Assembly: GCA_021736645.1 (NCBI GenBank)
Contig: JAIPFM010000156.1
Span: 1-61,519 of the forward strand
Direction: 5' to 3'
Length of the DNA: 61,519 nt
Source of the DNA: Phycisphaerae bacterium
GTDB lineage: Bacteria > Planctomycetota > Phycisphaerae > Sedimentisphaerales > Anaerobacaceae
In this document: in pieces, positions 28,601 through 37,216 of the stretch
Position numbering within the stretch: position 1 is the stretch's first letter
How the letters are laid out: every line of letters begins with the position of its first letter
Notes under the pieces: model-generated
What the model saw: the letters and a program-made list of their open reading frames with translations, nothing else
Told to the model about the DNA's origin: nothing
The model's database searches: none
Made by a program: the position numbers and the translations under genes

Positions 28601-28843
28601 TGCCTCGATGGGCAGCAGAATCGATTCTTCAACCTCTTCAGGGCTGGCACCCCGATACTGCATATTGATCGACACGGTATCCAACTCAAAAATCGGATAG
28701 ATCTCCTGGCGGATATTTCCGGCCACAACCAATCCCACGACCACCACAGCCAGCATCAACAGATTGGCAGCCACATGATTGCGAGCAAACCAGGCCAAAA
28801 GGCCGGTGGCGTGAGACGTGTCATTAAACGGGTTGCGTTCCAT
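25658..28843 (-). CDS. RND-family efflux transporter (inner-membrane pump)
   Basis: 1061 residues, the usual AcrB-family length, with the duplicated layout of six membrane spans plus large periplasmic loops. N-terminal TM1 is AANLLMLAVVVVGLVV, followed by IYPIFELDTVSI and GASPEEVEESI. TM4 carries the proton-relay aspartates in GIVVDDAVVVGED (around residue 405). The second half ends with FRPIFLTAITTFLGLGPM and a final TM. It exports small molecules using proton motive force. It starts 1 nt after the fusion-protein gene and is translationally linked to it. Confidence 0.93.
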   Translation of the reverse strand: MERNPFNDTSHATGLLAWFARNHVAANLLMLAVVVVGLVVAGNIRQEIYPIFELDTVSINMQYRGASPEEVEESILLPIEAEVRGLELTRRIVSSATEGNASVTVEIMPGFDRNRALQEVTAAVQRISLFPDEIEPPVISLGSDRRRGVVYISVFGELDQRTLIQFAHQIEDGLLAQPEVSLVVMRGVRRPEIRIEVPQMQLRALDLTLGEIANAIDHAALDVPAGTMRTPGGDILLKTTERRYFGSEFSEIPIKSSNTGAEIKLGDIATIEDGFEDTERESYYNGKPSIWIGVYASETQPPLKVAAAVHKYIKQVNAALPPSVEVKVAHDRTEDYQERIDLLRFNGTTGLILVLLALGLLLELRVAFWTAIGIPVSILGSLILLPLMNASVNMISLFGFIVTLGIVVDDAVVVGEDIFHKISEGMSRMDAAVAGVREMAIPVIFAVGTNIIAFLPLLFVPGESGRFFNILPSVIIAVFTVSLVEALLILPSHLAFTRKHPHPDSVFSRFDRAQTRLRLKIDAAMERFYHPVLAAALRYRYITLTVFASSFLILVAYLFSGRVNFTFNPAIENDYIQAEIEMPTGTPVARTRDVAFLVEAAIKRGVAKSDIEGIIRGISISVASRSSNHATVACKLVPQSQREITGAGFVQLWREEIPEVPDMESLFFDYLAGPGGEAAIDIQLAHPEVDTLRAAAEVLGDMVARYPGVTDIRKGFGKEMPQISFEIKPAGQALGITARDLGQQIRHAFYGAEALRQPREREELRVMVRLPESDRRSLSGLEGLLIKAANGAEIPLNQAADIIEDSAPVRIDRVDGGRVLNVTASVLVNVTNENKVLAALEKKEMPELMKRFPGLRYSFEGTQREQREATKNLSIGLTASLFAIFAIMASFLRSYVQSAIVLMTVPWGLAGAVLGHIVLGFDLSIFSVLGMIALCGMVVNGGFVLAMTRNRYLERGIPVKEASVRAAERRFRPIFLTAITTFLGLGPMIFETNEQALFLVPMAISLGVGTLASTLVVLILVPVSFVILEELEAMKSRDANPEAAPKLASGIDEMLSAPSQD

Positions 28844-28844
28844 A

Positions 28845-30068
28845 TCAGTTTTCCAGTCCAGTGCCAGTCATCAGTTCCGGATAGGCCGTCGCCGGTTGAG
28901 GCGCGACCACCATGCCTGGCAGGGCAGCACGTAAATCGCTCACGATGAGCTGGTCGCCTGCCTCCAGGTTATTGGCAATGAGCACGGTGTCCTTTTCTGT
29001 CCAGAGGACCGTGGCCGGGAGGATTCGCAGCGCATGGTCATCGCCCACCACCCAAATCTTCTTGCCTTCCCTGAGCGCCGCTTGAGGGATTCGCAGTGTT
29101 TCTTCCAACTGGCCGGCATCGATTTCTACTTCAACGTAGCTGCCAAGGAGCAAGGGAAATTTGCTGTCGGAACTTCGCTGAAGGATCAGGGGATCCGTGA
29201 CAGACACAAGCAGACGAGCCATGCGTCCCAGGGGATCCAGATCGCTTAAAAGACATATGACCTGGCCTTTCCAGGTTGCGAGTTCTTCGTCTCCCATATC
29301 CAAAATCACCCGTGCTTCCGCCCCTGGCTTGTCACCTTCCGGAAATTGTACCCATTTCAATTTGGAAAATGGAATGGTGGCCTGGATCCAGAATTCATCC
29401 GTGCCCACCAGTTCACAGATATCCGAACCAGGATTCAGCAATTGCCCCACCTCAACCGATTCTGTGATCACCATGGCGTTGAATGGCGCCGGGATCACGG
29501 TGCGGGAGAGTTGCAGCTCGGCTATTTCGATATCGTTTCCGGCCTTTTCCATGAGTGCCTCAGCGCGCCTGAGATGGGGCGCACGCAAGACCAGGGACTT
29601 GTTGACGTCCTCCATGTCGAGATCCGATTGGAGCTCAGCCCATTCGCGTTTGGCAATGACCTGACGCCCACTTTCCACTTCCCGTTCAAACCGGGCCTGC
29701 TCAAAGTTTGCCTGCACTTCGGCCAGGGCCAATTCATAATCCTTGGGGTCGATACGGATCAACTCGTCACCCGCCTTGACATGGCCCCCTATCGTGATCG
29801 AGTCACTTTGCCATATCACCTGGCCTGTGACTTGAGGCTTGATGACCACCTTTCTGGACGGCACCACACTGCCGGACGCACGGACTGCCACGGAGCGTGT
29901 CTGGGGCGTCATGGGAATCGTCTGCACGATCTTGGCCGATTCAGTGACCTCCTCAGGCACTGTTTCAGGACCGGTCCAGAGCAACATGAGGCTCATGCAT
30001 CCACCGAACCCGAAGATCAGGAGAATGACAACCACCGTACCCAATATGGATTTCTTACTCATTGACAA
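28845..30068 (-). CDS. RND periplasmic adaptor (membrane fusion protein, HlyD/AcrA family)
   Basis: 407 residues. It has an N-terminal membrane anchor (ILGTVVVILLIFGFGGCMSLML), a first lipoyl half (VIKPQVTGQVIWQSDSITIGGHVKAGDELIRID), an alpha-helical hairpin with heptad-like character (about 110-180), the second lipoyl half (VIPAPFNAMVITESVEVGQLL) and a beta-barrel with GSYVEVEIDAGQLEETLRIPQAAL. It bridges the RND pump and the outer-membrane channel. The start overlaps the preceding outer-membrane gene by 14 nt. Confidence 0.92.
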   Translation of the reverse strand: MSMSKKSILGTVVVILLIFGFGGCMSLMLLWTGPETVPEEVTESAKIVQTIPMTPQTRSVAVRASGSVVPSRKVVIKPQVTGQVIWQSDSITIGGHVKAGDELIRIDPKDYELALAEVQANFEQARFEREVESGRQVIAKREWAELQSDLDMEDVNKSLVLRAPHLRRAEALMEKAGNDIEIAELQLSRTVIPAPFNAMVITESVEVGQLLNPGSDICELVGTDEFWIQATIPFSKLKWVQFPEGDKPGAEARVILDMGDEELATWKGQVICLLSDLDPLGRMARLLVSVTDPLILQRSSDSKFPLLLGSYVEVEIDAGQLEETLRIPQAALREGKKIWVVGDDHALRILPATVLWTEKDTVLIANNLEAGDQLIVSDLRAALPGMVVAPQPATAYPELMTGTGLEN

Positions 30069-31476
30069 AGGACTCCGCTATAACGGGCGTTTCAGGAGTC
30101 AGCATGGGGCCACCCAGTGCCCGGTGCAAGCCGACACGTGCACTCAAAACCTGTCTCCGCGAACTGACTACATCACGTTCCAGGTTTTGCACAATAGACA
30201 GAGAGGTAAACACAGGCAAATAGTCCGTCAGTCCCTGGCTGAAACGATTGCGTGCTTCAGTCAGAAGTCGCTGCGCAGTGGCCAGTTGCTGTTCTACCAA
30301 CACCAACTGCTCCTCGCTCTTTCGTTCATCGAGCAGTGCAGACTCCACCTCGAATAACGATGAAAGGTACTTTTCCGAGTAGCCGGCCAGGGCATCCTTG
30401 AGACGCGCCTTGCGATAGGTCACTTCACTGCGGCGCTGGCCTGCATCGAATACCGGGCCTGCCAACCCGGCAAAGACTGAGGTGACAGCATCGGCAAAAT
30501 CGGGATCGCCCTGCCAGCCAAGGGATCCCCCTAACGACACGGTGGGCAATCGCTGGGCCATGGCCACACCGACCTCATAGTCATAGGCCAACACCCGCTT
30601 CTGTGCAGCCCTCAGATCGGGCCTGCGCGTCAGCAAAAGCGAAGGGATGCCCACTGCAGGCAGGGGCGACGGGCGGCCCAGGGTGCTTGACAAGCTGTGC
30701 TTTTCCTTGCCGGGCACGCGTCCAAGCAGGACATCCAGTGAATACTCCAGTTGTCCAATGCGCGCTTCGGTTTGCGGCACGCGGGCCAGTGTGGTTTCCA
30801 GTTGTTCCTGCTGCTGCAGGACATCCACAATGGAAGACTGTCCCTGACCAAAACGCAGCGAGGTCAATTGAAGCAGGGTTTCATTGATTTTGATTTGCGC
30901 ACGGATCACCTCGAGTTGACGCAGTTGCTCCTGAATTTCAAAATAGGTCTCTGCAATGGCTGTGGACAGGAGAAGGCGTGCACCCAGCCAGTCTTCAATC
31001 GTGGCCTGGGCAGTCAGATTTTCCACGCGCCGCAGGGAGGACAGGCGTCCCCAGACATCGAGTTCCCAACTGAGAAGAAAACCCAAATCAGAAGTCTCCC
31101 GCATATCGCGAGACTGGCCCCGGCCGGTTTCGCCGTCCCATTCCAAGGTGTATCCGGTATCCAGATTCAGGGAGGGGTATAAACGGGCACCCGCCTGGCG
31201 TGCCAGGGCTGTGGCCTGCTCAATGCGTGCCGCATATTGCTGTAGCCCAAAATTCGCAGTTAGCCCAGATTCAATGAGACGGTTTAGATCTTGATCATTA
31301 AATGTTTCCCACCATGCACAATGCCAGTCATCCGGCAGAACCGACCCAGCGGACACTTCAGAAAAATGTGGCTGGATGTCGACCTCCAGAAGCGCGGCCC
31401 CTTCATCAACCTTGTGGACTGAGCAGCCGCTGAGCAGGCACAGGGTAAGGCTCAAAAATAATAGCATGCGCCTCAT
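30055..31476 (-). CDS. outer-membrane efflux lipoprotein (TolC/NodT family)
   Basis: 473 residues. A lipoprotein signal is clear (MRRMLLFLSLTLCLLSGCS, lipobox LSGC). The OEP repeats that form the beta-barrel/alpha-tunnel are visible in both halves: NFGLQQYAARIEQATALARQAGARLYPSL and the typical RRPDLRAAQKRVLAYDYEVGVAMAQRLPTVSLGGSLGW. SD AGGTGA. It is the first gene of the minus-strand efflux operon, followed by the adaptor and the pump. No regulator gene is adjacent, but a palindrome lies in the upstream region. Confidence 0.93.
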   Translation of the reverse strand: MRRMLLFLSLTLCLLSGCSVHKVDEGAALLEVDIQPHFSEVSAGSVLPDDWHCAWWETFNDQDLNRLIESGLTANFGLQQYAARIEQATALARQAGARLYPSLNLDTGYTLEWDGETGRGQSRDMRETSDLGFLLSWELDVWGRLSSLRRVENLTAQATIEDWLGARLLLSTAIAETYFEIQEQLRQLEVIRAQIKINETLLQLTSLRFGQGQSSIVDVLQQQEQLETTLARVPQTEARIGQLEYSLDVLLGRVPGKEKHSLSSTLGRPSPLPAVGIPSLLLTRRPDLRAAQKRVLAYDYEVGVAMAQRLPTVSLGGSLGWQGDPDFADAVTSVFAGLAGPVFDAGQRRSEVTYRKARLKDALAGYSEKYLSSLFEVESALLDERKSEEQLVLVEQQLATAQRLLTEARNRFSQGLTDYLPVFTSLSIVQNLERDVVSSRRQVLSARVGLHRALGGPMLTPETPVIAESFVNE

Positions 31477-31938
31477 GATTCACCTGGCCAGTCTTTAGTG
31501 TCACTGACAACTGATGTGCATGCGTATAATAATCCATTCATCATCCGCGGAGTATACTCCCTGAAACAAGACAGATCAAGGGGTTGTTTTATGTGGGAAC
31601 ACCTGGATACATCAGCCGTCTTACAAAGTCCATTTCCAAATCCAGCGGATGTATTCCACGGGGTTACCCACTGCGCCCGACGAACCCTGTCTTTGGCTGG
31701 ACAATCAGTGTTAATTCACGCAGGGTATCTCGAACAGGCGGATGACATTCATGAAGTGAGGATTGTCATCTTCGGCAGGAATTTTTGGGTGGTTTCCCTC
31801 CAAATTTACTGTAGAATCAATCCAGTGTTGTTTGTCTGAACGCTGACGTCAGCATGGACGTTAATCAGATTGGAAATAATGAGTAGCACAACCCGTACAG
31901 CCGCCGCCCTGAATGCCAACAGCAAGGAATCCCCTGCC
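31477..31938. other. divergent intergenic region between efflux operon and BNR gene
   Basis: 462 bp between divergently transcribed genes. A 113-codon plus-strand ORF (31498-31839) lacks recognisable homology and has no SD, so it is not called. AT-rich ATTATTATAC on the minus strand near 31526-31536 could be a -10 for the efflux operon. A palindrome at 31549 is listed separately. Confidence 0.4.
31549..31560. promoter_or_regulatory. GGAGTATACTCC palindrome, possible operator
   Basis: Perfect 12-bp palindrome about 75 bp upstream of the efflux operon start, close to a possible -10 region. It could bind a dimeric repressor of the TetR/MarR kind; none is encoded nearby. Weak evidence from symmetry only. 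Confidence 0.3.
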
Positions 31939-33318
31939 ATGAGAGTATCTGCAATCCCAGTTTGGGTGCTGGTTCTCGTGTCTGTACTCACGGGTCATGC
32001 CGAAACACGGGTGACAGTCGAGATCGAGGAGAACGTATATCACTATGAACAGGCTGACAATGGTGCAGGACCCATGTGGTGCTCCGGGTCCACCTGCCTG
32101 GTGCATTGCGGTCATGAGATCTTTGCCAGCGGCCTGGAGACGCTCCCACAGGCAAAGCCCTTGAACAATTGTCGCTGGATGCTGTTTCGTCGTGATGAAA
32201 ACGGCTGGAAAAAGATCTGCGTGGATGACACGGAAAGGACACGGGAACCGAGCCCCCTGGTCGCTTTCCCGGACGGACGGCTGTTCCTCTCGGTCAATCC
32301 CACAACCGATCCAAACGCCTATTCCGGCGCTGCCAGACCCGAGATTCTCCAGTTCAACTGCAACGAACCGGACCAGCCCGCCAGAACCCTGCAGCCTGTA
32401 TGGGCGGGTCGTCCCAAATTCTCAGAACATTCCTACCGCAGCTTTGCAGCAGATGGGGCCAGCCATGAGTTGATCCTGTTTCAGAATATCGGCTACGCGC
32501 ATGCCGAGTGGGCCTTTCTGGATCGGAACGACCGGTGGATCGCCCAGGGTCAGATCAAGTGGCCCTGGGGTGCTGACTATGATACACCTCAGCCCATACG
32601 CGTGTGCTATCCCAATGTGGCACTCAAGGATCGGGCCGTTCATTTTTGCGGGGTCAGCGACATTGTCGAGCCCAACGAAACCTGGCGTGCGTACAAGAAA
32701 GAGTTGACCGGACGCGAGTGGGATTATGACTTTCGCCGTCTCTTCTACACATGGACGAATGATATCACCTCAGAACCGTTTCAGCCCTGGGTGGAGATCG
32801 CCAGTCGCGAAAAGACATGCGGTTGGGTCAGCCCGGGAGACCTCTGGCTGGCCCCTGATGGTCACGTGCATATCCTCTGGACTGAACGGGCACTGGACGA
32901 GCGTCTGCGTGAGAGGTTCTTCCCGGAAGCCAGGCAGAGCCACTCGCTGAACTGGGCCGTGATTCGGGAAGGCAAGGTCCTGTCACGGCGTGTGCTCCTT
33001 GTGGCCGAAGAAGGCCGGTCCAACGAGCGCCCCGGGCGCGCCCAGTTCCATGTCACACCTGACCAGCGTCTCTTTGTGTTCTACTATGTCAACGGCTCGG
33101 ATGAACGCGGTCGACCGATCTCAGAGAACCGTTTACTCGAAATCCAAGCAGATGGAACAACAGGCATACCGGTTCGAGTGCCTTTGAAGAAACCGTTCAC
33201 GAATTTCTTTACTGCGACCGTGCGTGCCGGTTCGCCTGCTTCCGATAAACTGGAAGTGCTTGGGACTCAGCAAGGCACAGGAACCACGATCAGTTTTGCG
33301 AGTATTCGAATCCGGTGA
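31939..33318 (+). CDS. exported BNR/sialidase-like beta-propeller protein
   Basis: 459 residues from the ATG at 31939, which opens a signal peptide (VSAIPVWVLVLVSVLTGHA). The upstream in-frame ATG at 31870 would add 23 polar residues and is less likely. The body has the repeated short-strand pattern of propeller proteins of the BNR_4 type (PSPLVAFPDGRLFLSVNP, GDLWLAPDGHVHILWTE, DQRLFVFYYVNG). Classical Asp-boxes are not conserved. It may bind or cut carbohydrate. It appears monocistronic: the next gene has its own SD after a 314-bp gap. Confidence 0.7.
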   Translation: MRVSAIPVWVLVLVSVLTGHAETRVTVEIEENVYHYEQADNGAGPMWCSGSTCLVHCGHEIFASGLETLPQAKPLNNCRWMLFRRDENGWKKICVDDTERTREPSPLVAFPDGRLFLSVNPTTDPNAYSGAARPEILQFNCNEPDQPARTLQPVWAGRPKFSEHSYRSFAADGASHELILFQNIGYAHAEWAFLDRNDRWIAQGQIKWPWGADYDTPQPIRVCYPNVALKDRAVHFCGVSDIVEPNETWRAYKKELTGREWDYDFRRLFYTWTNDITSEPFQPWVEIASREKTCGWVSPGDLWLAPDGHVHILWTERALDERLRERFFPEARQSHSLNWAVIREGKVLSRRVLLVAEEGRSNERPGRAQFHVTPDQRLFVFYYVNGSDERGRPISENRLLEIQADGTTGIPVRVPLKKPFTNFFTATVRAGSPASDKLEVLGTQQGTGTTISFASIRIR

Positions 33319-33632
33319 ATTTTTGGGTCAATCATGACAGGCTAGCCAGGAAGTGTCCGTAGAAGACGCCTCTGACACGATGTGACGGGAAAACGCGTCT
33401 TGCCTGCCTGTGCTGTCTGCCTCCAGTCACATTGAGGGCCTCATTACCTGGAGAGATCTGTTGAAATACGACGTCAAGAAAAATGTCGATTCTTGATTGC
33501 TTTCCCCATATTGACGCCATAGAATTAATGCGTGATCGATATCCAGGGAGCTTAGAGCCATTGAATTTCAAGCTGTATGACGATTCGAGTGGGCCATCAA
33601 TGTAATCGGTTTGATTGTGAGGAGATACCAGT
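33319..33632. other. intergenic region, no supported gene
   Basis: 314 bp. Short open frames exist on both strands (for example 40 codons ending near 33603 on +), but none has an SD, composition or motif that I can support. The last 25 bp contain the GAGGAGAT SD of the downstream methyltransferase gene. Confidence 0.4.
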
Positions 33633-35135
33633 ATGAAACAGCAGACGCGTTGCCAAAAGAGAGTCCTCGTCCTCGTTTTCGTGAGTCTGTTCACCTGGCT
33701 CAGTACAGTCCAGGCGGCAGCGCCCAGAATAACCGGAGACTGGCAGATCCAGGTGGAACGGGAAGGTCAGTCCATGCCAACCCTTTTATCGCTGACTCAG
33801 GATGACAGCGGTCAGTTGTCCGGAAAATGGATCAGTGTATGGGGCGCCAGTGACCTGAGTGATCTGACCTGCACGGACAATACAGTCCGCTTTACGCGGA
33901 CCAGCCGATTTCGCGACCAGGAGTCTACACGAACCTTTGTCGGTCAAATCAAAAAGGGGACACTGTCCGGTGTGATCTCCAGGGACACCCAAGAGTCCAG
34001 GGTCACAGGCCAACGCGTCCAAATGGTGCGTCGCCCGGTCGGTACCTGGGCCATGCAGGTCAAGGTCGGTGACCAGGAATACCCGGGCACCCTCCGGATT
34101 TCCAGCGACCAGGCTGGCCAACTCACCGGGACCTGGGAGAGCCAATGGGGGGAGCATCAGATCACGGATGTGACCTTCAAGAATCCAGACCTGACCTTCA
34201 AGCGACACAGCAAAATACAGGATCGCGAATGGGATTCCGTTTTTACGGGACAGATCAAGAACCACTCCCTGATCGGCACCTTCACGAGTGATCAAGACCC
34301 GATCCCGGCCCAGGGAAATCGTGTCGGGGGTGGATTGGTGGGACGCTGGGATCTGAAGATCCCGTCGGATTCCGGTGATCGAACGCAGATCCTGCGCGTG
34401 TATCCTGATTTGAGTGGTTTGTACGGCCCCCTTCACATTGACAGGATTGCCCTGGAGGGTGACCGTGTGACCTTCAAGGCCATGGCTGCGTTCGGCGATC
34501 GGAACTTTGAATACAGCTTCAAGGGCACGCTCAATGGCAAGACCCTGACCGGGGAATTGACAGACACCCGGGGGAGTCAGACCATCGAGGGGCAAAAGAT
34601 ACTCCTGAAACCAGCGAAGAAGGCCACCGTTTCGAACAAAAAGACCTTTCGCCCGCCGGACGTCATATTTGTACCCACGCCGCAGCAGGTCGTGGACCGC
34701 ATGCTCGAACTGGCAGAGGTGAAAAAGGACGATCTGGTGTATGATCTCGGCTGCGGAGATGGACGCATCGTGGTCACGGCCGCCCAGAAATATGGATGTC
34801 GGGGAATCGGCTTCGACATTGCAGCCAAACGGGTCCAGGAGTCTCTGGCAAACGTGGCAAGTCATGATGTGGGAAACCTGGTCCGTATTGAACGTGCCGA
34901 TATCTTCACCCTGGATCTCCGCCCTGCCGATGTGATCACCCTGTATCTGCTGCCGTCGCTGAACGTGAAGCTGATTCCTCAATTGGACAAGCTCAGGCCC
35001 GGCGTGCGTATTGTGTCGCATGATTTTGACATGAAGGGCGTAAAGCCTGACAAGATCGTCACCATTGAAGATACAGAGGACGAATACGGAGACCATACCA
35101 TTTACCTTTGGACCACCCCACTCAACAAAGAATAG
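33633..35135 (+). CDS. exported triple beta-repeat protein with C-terminal SAM methyltransferase
   Basis: 500 residues. A clear signal peptide (VLVLVFVSLFTWLSTVQAAA) is followed by three related repeats of about 95-100 residues (about 31-132, 133-230, 235-327), each with GxW....., LSGxW.S.WG and F.GQIK...L.G patterns, probably small beta-barrels. Residues about 343-500 are a class I SAM-dependent methyltransferase with motif I DLGCGDGRI (371-379), an acidic residue in GIGFDIAAKR (about D395) and a final KIVTIEDTEDEYGDHTIYLW. SAM is a cytoplasmic cofactor, so an exported methyltransferase is odd. The signal could instead anchor it, or the domain may have another role. SD GAGGAGAT. Confidence 0.85.
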   Translation: MKQQTRCQKRVLVLVFVSLFTWLSTVQAAAPRITGDWQIQVEREGQSMPTLLSLTQDDSGQLSGKWISVWGASDLSDLTCTDNTVRFTRTSRFRDQESTRTFVGQIKKGTLSGVISRDTQESRVTGQRVQMVRRPVGTWAMQVKVGDQEYPGTLRISSDQAGQLTGTWESQWGEHQITDVTFKNPDLTFKRHSKIQDREWDSVFTGQIKNHSLIGTFTSDQDPIPAQGNRVGGGLVGRWDLKIPSDSGDRTQILRVYPDLSGLYGPLHIDRIALEGDRVTFKAMAAFGDRNFEYSFKGTLNGKTLTGELTDTRGSQTIEGQKILLKPAKKATVSNKKTFRPPDVIFVPTPQQVVDRMLELAEVKKDDLVYDLGCGDGRIVVTAAQKYGCRGIGFDIAAKRVQESLANVASHDVGNLVRIERADIFTLDLRPADVITLYLLPSLNVKLIPQLDKLRPGVRIVSHDFDMKGVKPDKIVTIEDTEDEYGDHTIYLWTTPLNKE

Positions 35136-35240
35136 GCCGTGATCTCCCTTCACTCGGACGTATAATCGTGCGAGTGACTGAACCGCCATTCGGCCCACAC
35201 GGTCGGGTCTGTGTCACCCTGCGATTCAGGAGAAAAGCAC

Positions 35241-35393
35241 ATGAGCAGTCGAACGCAAGTCCTGTGCACGCTGGCGCTGGTGTCGATCATCGCTTCAAAT
35301 TCATCCCTGGAGGCCAAGGAGACATCTGTACCGCTGGACAAGGATCCGGCCTTGGAGGCCTGGTGGGCTGCACCTGAATGCGTGATGCTCTAA
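35241..35393 (+). CDS. short exported ORF, probable truncated gene start
   Basis: 50 codons with a good SD (AGGAGA, 6 nt spacing) and a signal-peptide-like start (TQVLCTLALVSIIASNSSLEA), then KETSVPLDKDPALEAWWAAPECVML and a stop. It looks like the 5' end of a secreted-protein gene cut off soon after the signal. No homologous continuation was found downstream. Alternatively it is a real small secreted peptide. An earlier in-frame ATG at 35211 adds ten residues without an SD. Confidence 0.45.
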   Translation: MSSRTQVLCTLALVSIIASNSSLEAKETSVPLDKDPALEAWWAAPECVML

Positions 35394-35867
35394 AATGCTG
35401 ATTTGGCAGATGCTTAGATCGTATCCTGTGAGTTCAGTCTGAATTAACTGGATTTATCTTCTGTGCCGGGTACACTGAAGCGACATGATGACCTGAAGAT
35501 AGTTCACGAGGGTTGCTGTTGTCTCACTTTTGTGTGGACATCTGAGATTTAAGGAGCGTGTTCGATGAGACTTGATGTCATACTCAATCGGCAGGCAATG
35601 CAGGCAGGTGCAGTGGACGCTGCCTCCGCTACGTCTTTGTGGGGTATGGCTGGATGCGACAAAGGCCGGCTTCCACCAAGGGACATCGGCTATCCGGGAT
35701 ATGTCGGTCACGAGACTATCCCAACCAGAGATGCACTGACAGGGCTGCGCGACGCTATTGCCTGGCGTGATGTCTAAGCAGGAAGCGGTCACACGCCCCG
35801 GCATTGAACTGTTTGAATTCTATGATTAGGACATTGGAAAACTGTCTGAAACTTTTAGGAGATTGTT
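35394..35867. other. gene-poor stretch upstream of Gfo/Idh operon
   Basis: 474 bp. A 70-codon plus ORF (35565-35777) with a GGAG upstream and a 116-codon minus ORF (35454-35804) overlap each other. Neither has recognisable homology or typical composition, so neither is called. The final bases carry the TTAGGAGATTG SD of the following oxidoreductase gene. Confidence 0.35.
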
Positions 35868-37178
35868 ATGTCAAAAAACACGTCTAAGCTCACACGACGG
35901 GCATTTCTGAAGTCAGCAGCCGTTGTAGGGCTTCCAATGATTGTGCCTGCCACGGTATTTGGACGCGGCGGCAGGGTCGCGCCGAGTGAGAGGATCATCC
36001 TGGGGGGGGTCGGGATCGGCAGTCGCGGTACACACGATTTGAACTGGATGCTGCCTGAATCCGATGTGCAGTTTGTGGCCACCTGCGATCCACAGAAGTC
36101 GCGGGCCGAGAAGGTCAAGGCCCTGGTGGATAAGCGGTACGGCAACACCGACTGCAAGATCTACCACAACACACCGGAATTCCTGGCCGAGCGCACGGAT
36201 ATCGACGCCCTGCTGGTCACCACCGGGGATCGCTGGCACGCGATGGCCTCGATCATGGCCATGCGTGCAGGCAAAGATGTTTACTCGGAGAAGCCCTCGT
36301 CCATGACCGTGGCCGAAGGCCGTGCCGTGGTCGAGACCGCCAAACGCTACCGCAGGATCTATCAGACCGGCACGCAGAGACTGAGCGAGGGCAACTTCAC
36401 CTTCTGCAACGAGATGCTCCGACTGGGGCGCCTGGGCAAGGTGCATACGGTGCGTGCGCACATCGCGCCCTGGGATGCTGCCGAGATGCGGCACGACTGG
36501 CTGCCTGCTCAGCCCCTGCCGTCCAAAGAAGAGGTCGACTGGGACGCGTGGCTTGGCCCCTGTCCCTGGCGGCCCTACAATGCATCCTACTGCAGCGGCG
36601 GCTGGCGGGGATTCTATGACTTCCACACCAGCTGCATTGGCGAATGGGGCGCGCACACGTTTGCCTCGTGTCAGGTGGCGATCGGTGCAGACAAGACCGC
36701 GGCCGTGCATTACAGCTACGTGCCCAATGAGAGCGGCGACGGCATGGTCGTGCGTTTTGCCAATGGCATCAACATGGTCCTTGAACGTGACATGGACAAG
36801 AAGATCTGGAAGGGGTCGTGCGGTGTACGCTACGAGGGGCCAGAGGGCTGGGTGGCTGCGGCCGATGGTTATTCCATACCCGATGTGTCCAATCCGGCCA
36901 TGCTGGGGGACTTCAGGAAGCTTGTCTATGACTATTCTGCCCGGACCCAGCGCCCCATGAGTCACGTGCGCAACTTCCTCGACTGTGTCAAGTCGCGTCA
37001 CCAGACCGTGGCCAATCCCGAAGTCATGCACTACTCCATGACCACGGTCCATGCCGCCAATATCTGCATGTGGCTCAAGCGTGACCTCCAATACGATCCA
37101 ATCAAGGAACAATTTGTCAATGATGAGCAGGCCAATCGGTTTCTGTCCCGCGCCATGCGCGAACCGTGGATTATCTAA
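35868..37178 (+). CDS. Tat-exported Gfo/Idh/MocA family oxidoreductase
   Basis: 436 residues. Leader KLTRRAFLKSAAVVGLPMIVPA is a twin-arginine signal. NAD(P) motif GVGIGSRGTHDLNW, acidic strand end FVATCDPQ and SEKPSSMTVAEG (conserved EKP) mark the family. The C-terminus ANRFLSRAMREPW is typical of the Planctomycetes/Lentisphaerae subgroup. It begins an operon with a HEAT protein (38 nt gap), a DUF6067-like glycosidase and a second oxidoreductase. It is likely to act on a sugar in the periplasm. SD TAGGAGA. Confidence 0.9.
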   Translation: MSKNTSKLTRRAFLKSAAVVGLPMIVPATVFGRGGRVAPSERIILGGVGIGSRGTHDLNWMLPESDVQFVATCDPQKSRAEKVKALVDKRYGNTDCKIYHNTPEFLAERTDIDALLVTTGDRWHAMASIMAMRAGKDVYSEKPSSMTVAEGRAVVETAKRYRRIYQTGTQRLSEGNFTFCNEMLRLGRLGKVHTVRAHIAPWDAAEMRHDWLPAQPLPSKEEVDWDAWLGPCPWRPYNASYCSGGWRGFYDFHTSCIGEWGAHTFASCQVAIGADKTAAVHYSYVPNESGDGMVVRFANGINMVLERDMDKKIWKGSCGVRYEGPEGWVAAADGYSIPDVSNPAMLGDFRKLVYDYSARTQRPMSHVRNFLDCVKSRHQTVANPEVMHYSMTTVHAANICMWLKRDLQYDPIKEQFVNDEQANRFLSRAMREPWII

Positions 37179-37216
37179 ATTGCAAGACCCATGCTTTAGT
37201 GAAAGAGGATACCCTA

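Noticed and set aside
31498-31839. 113-codon plus-strand ORF in the efflux/BNR intergenic region
   Set aside because: No SD, no homology recognised, and it would cover the divergent promoters.
33786-35198. 470-codon minus-strand ORF
   Set aside because: Antisense to the methyltransferase gene, which has a signal peptide and motif I; the antisense product has no recognisable feature.
35913-37112. 399-codon minus-strand ORF
   Set aside because: Mirror of the Gfo/Idh gene; His/Gly-rich translation typical of antisense frames.
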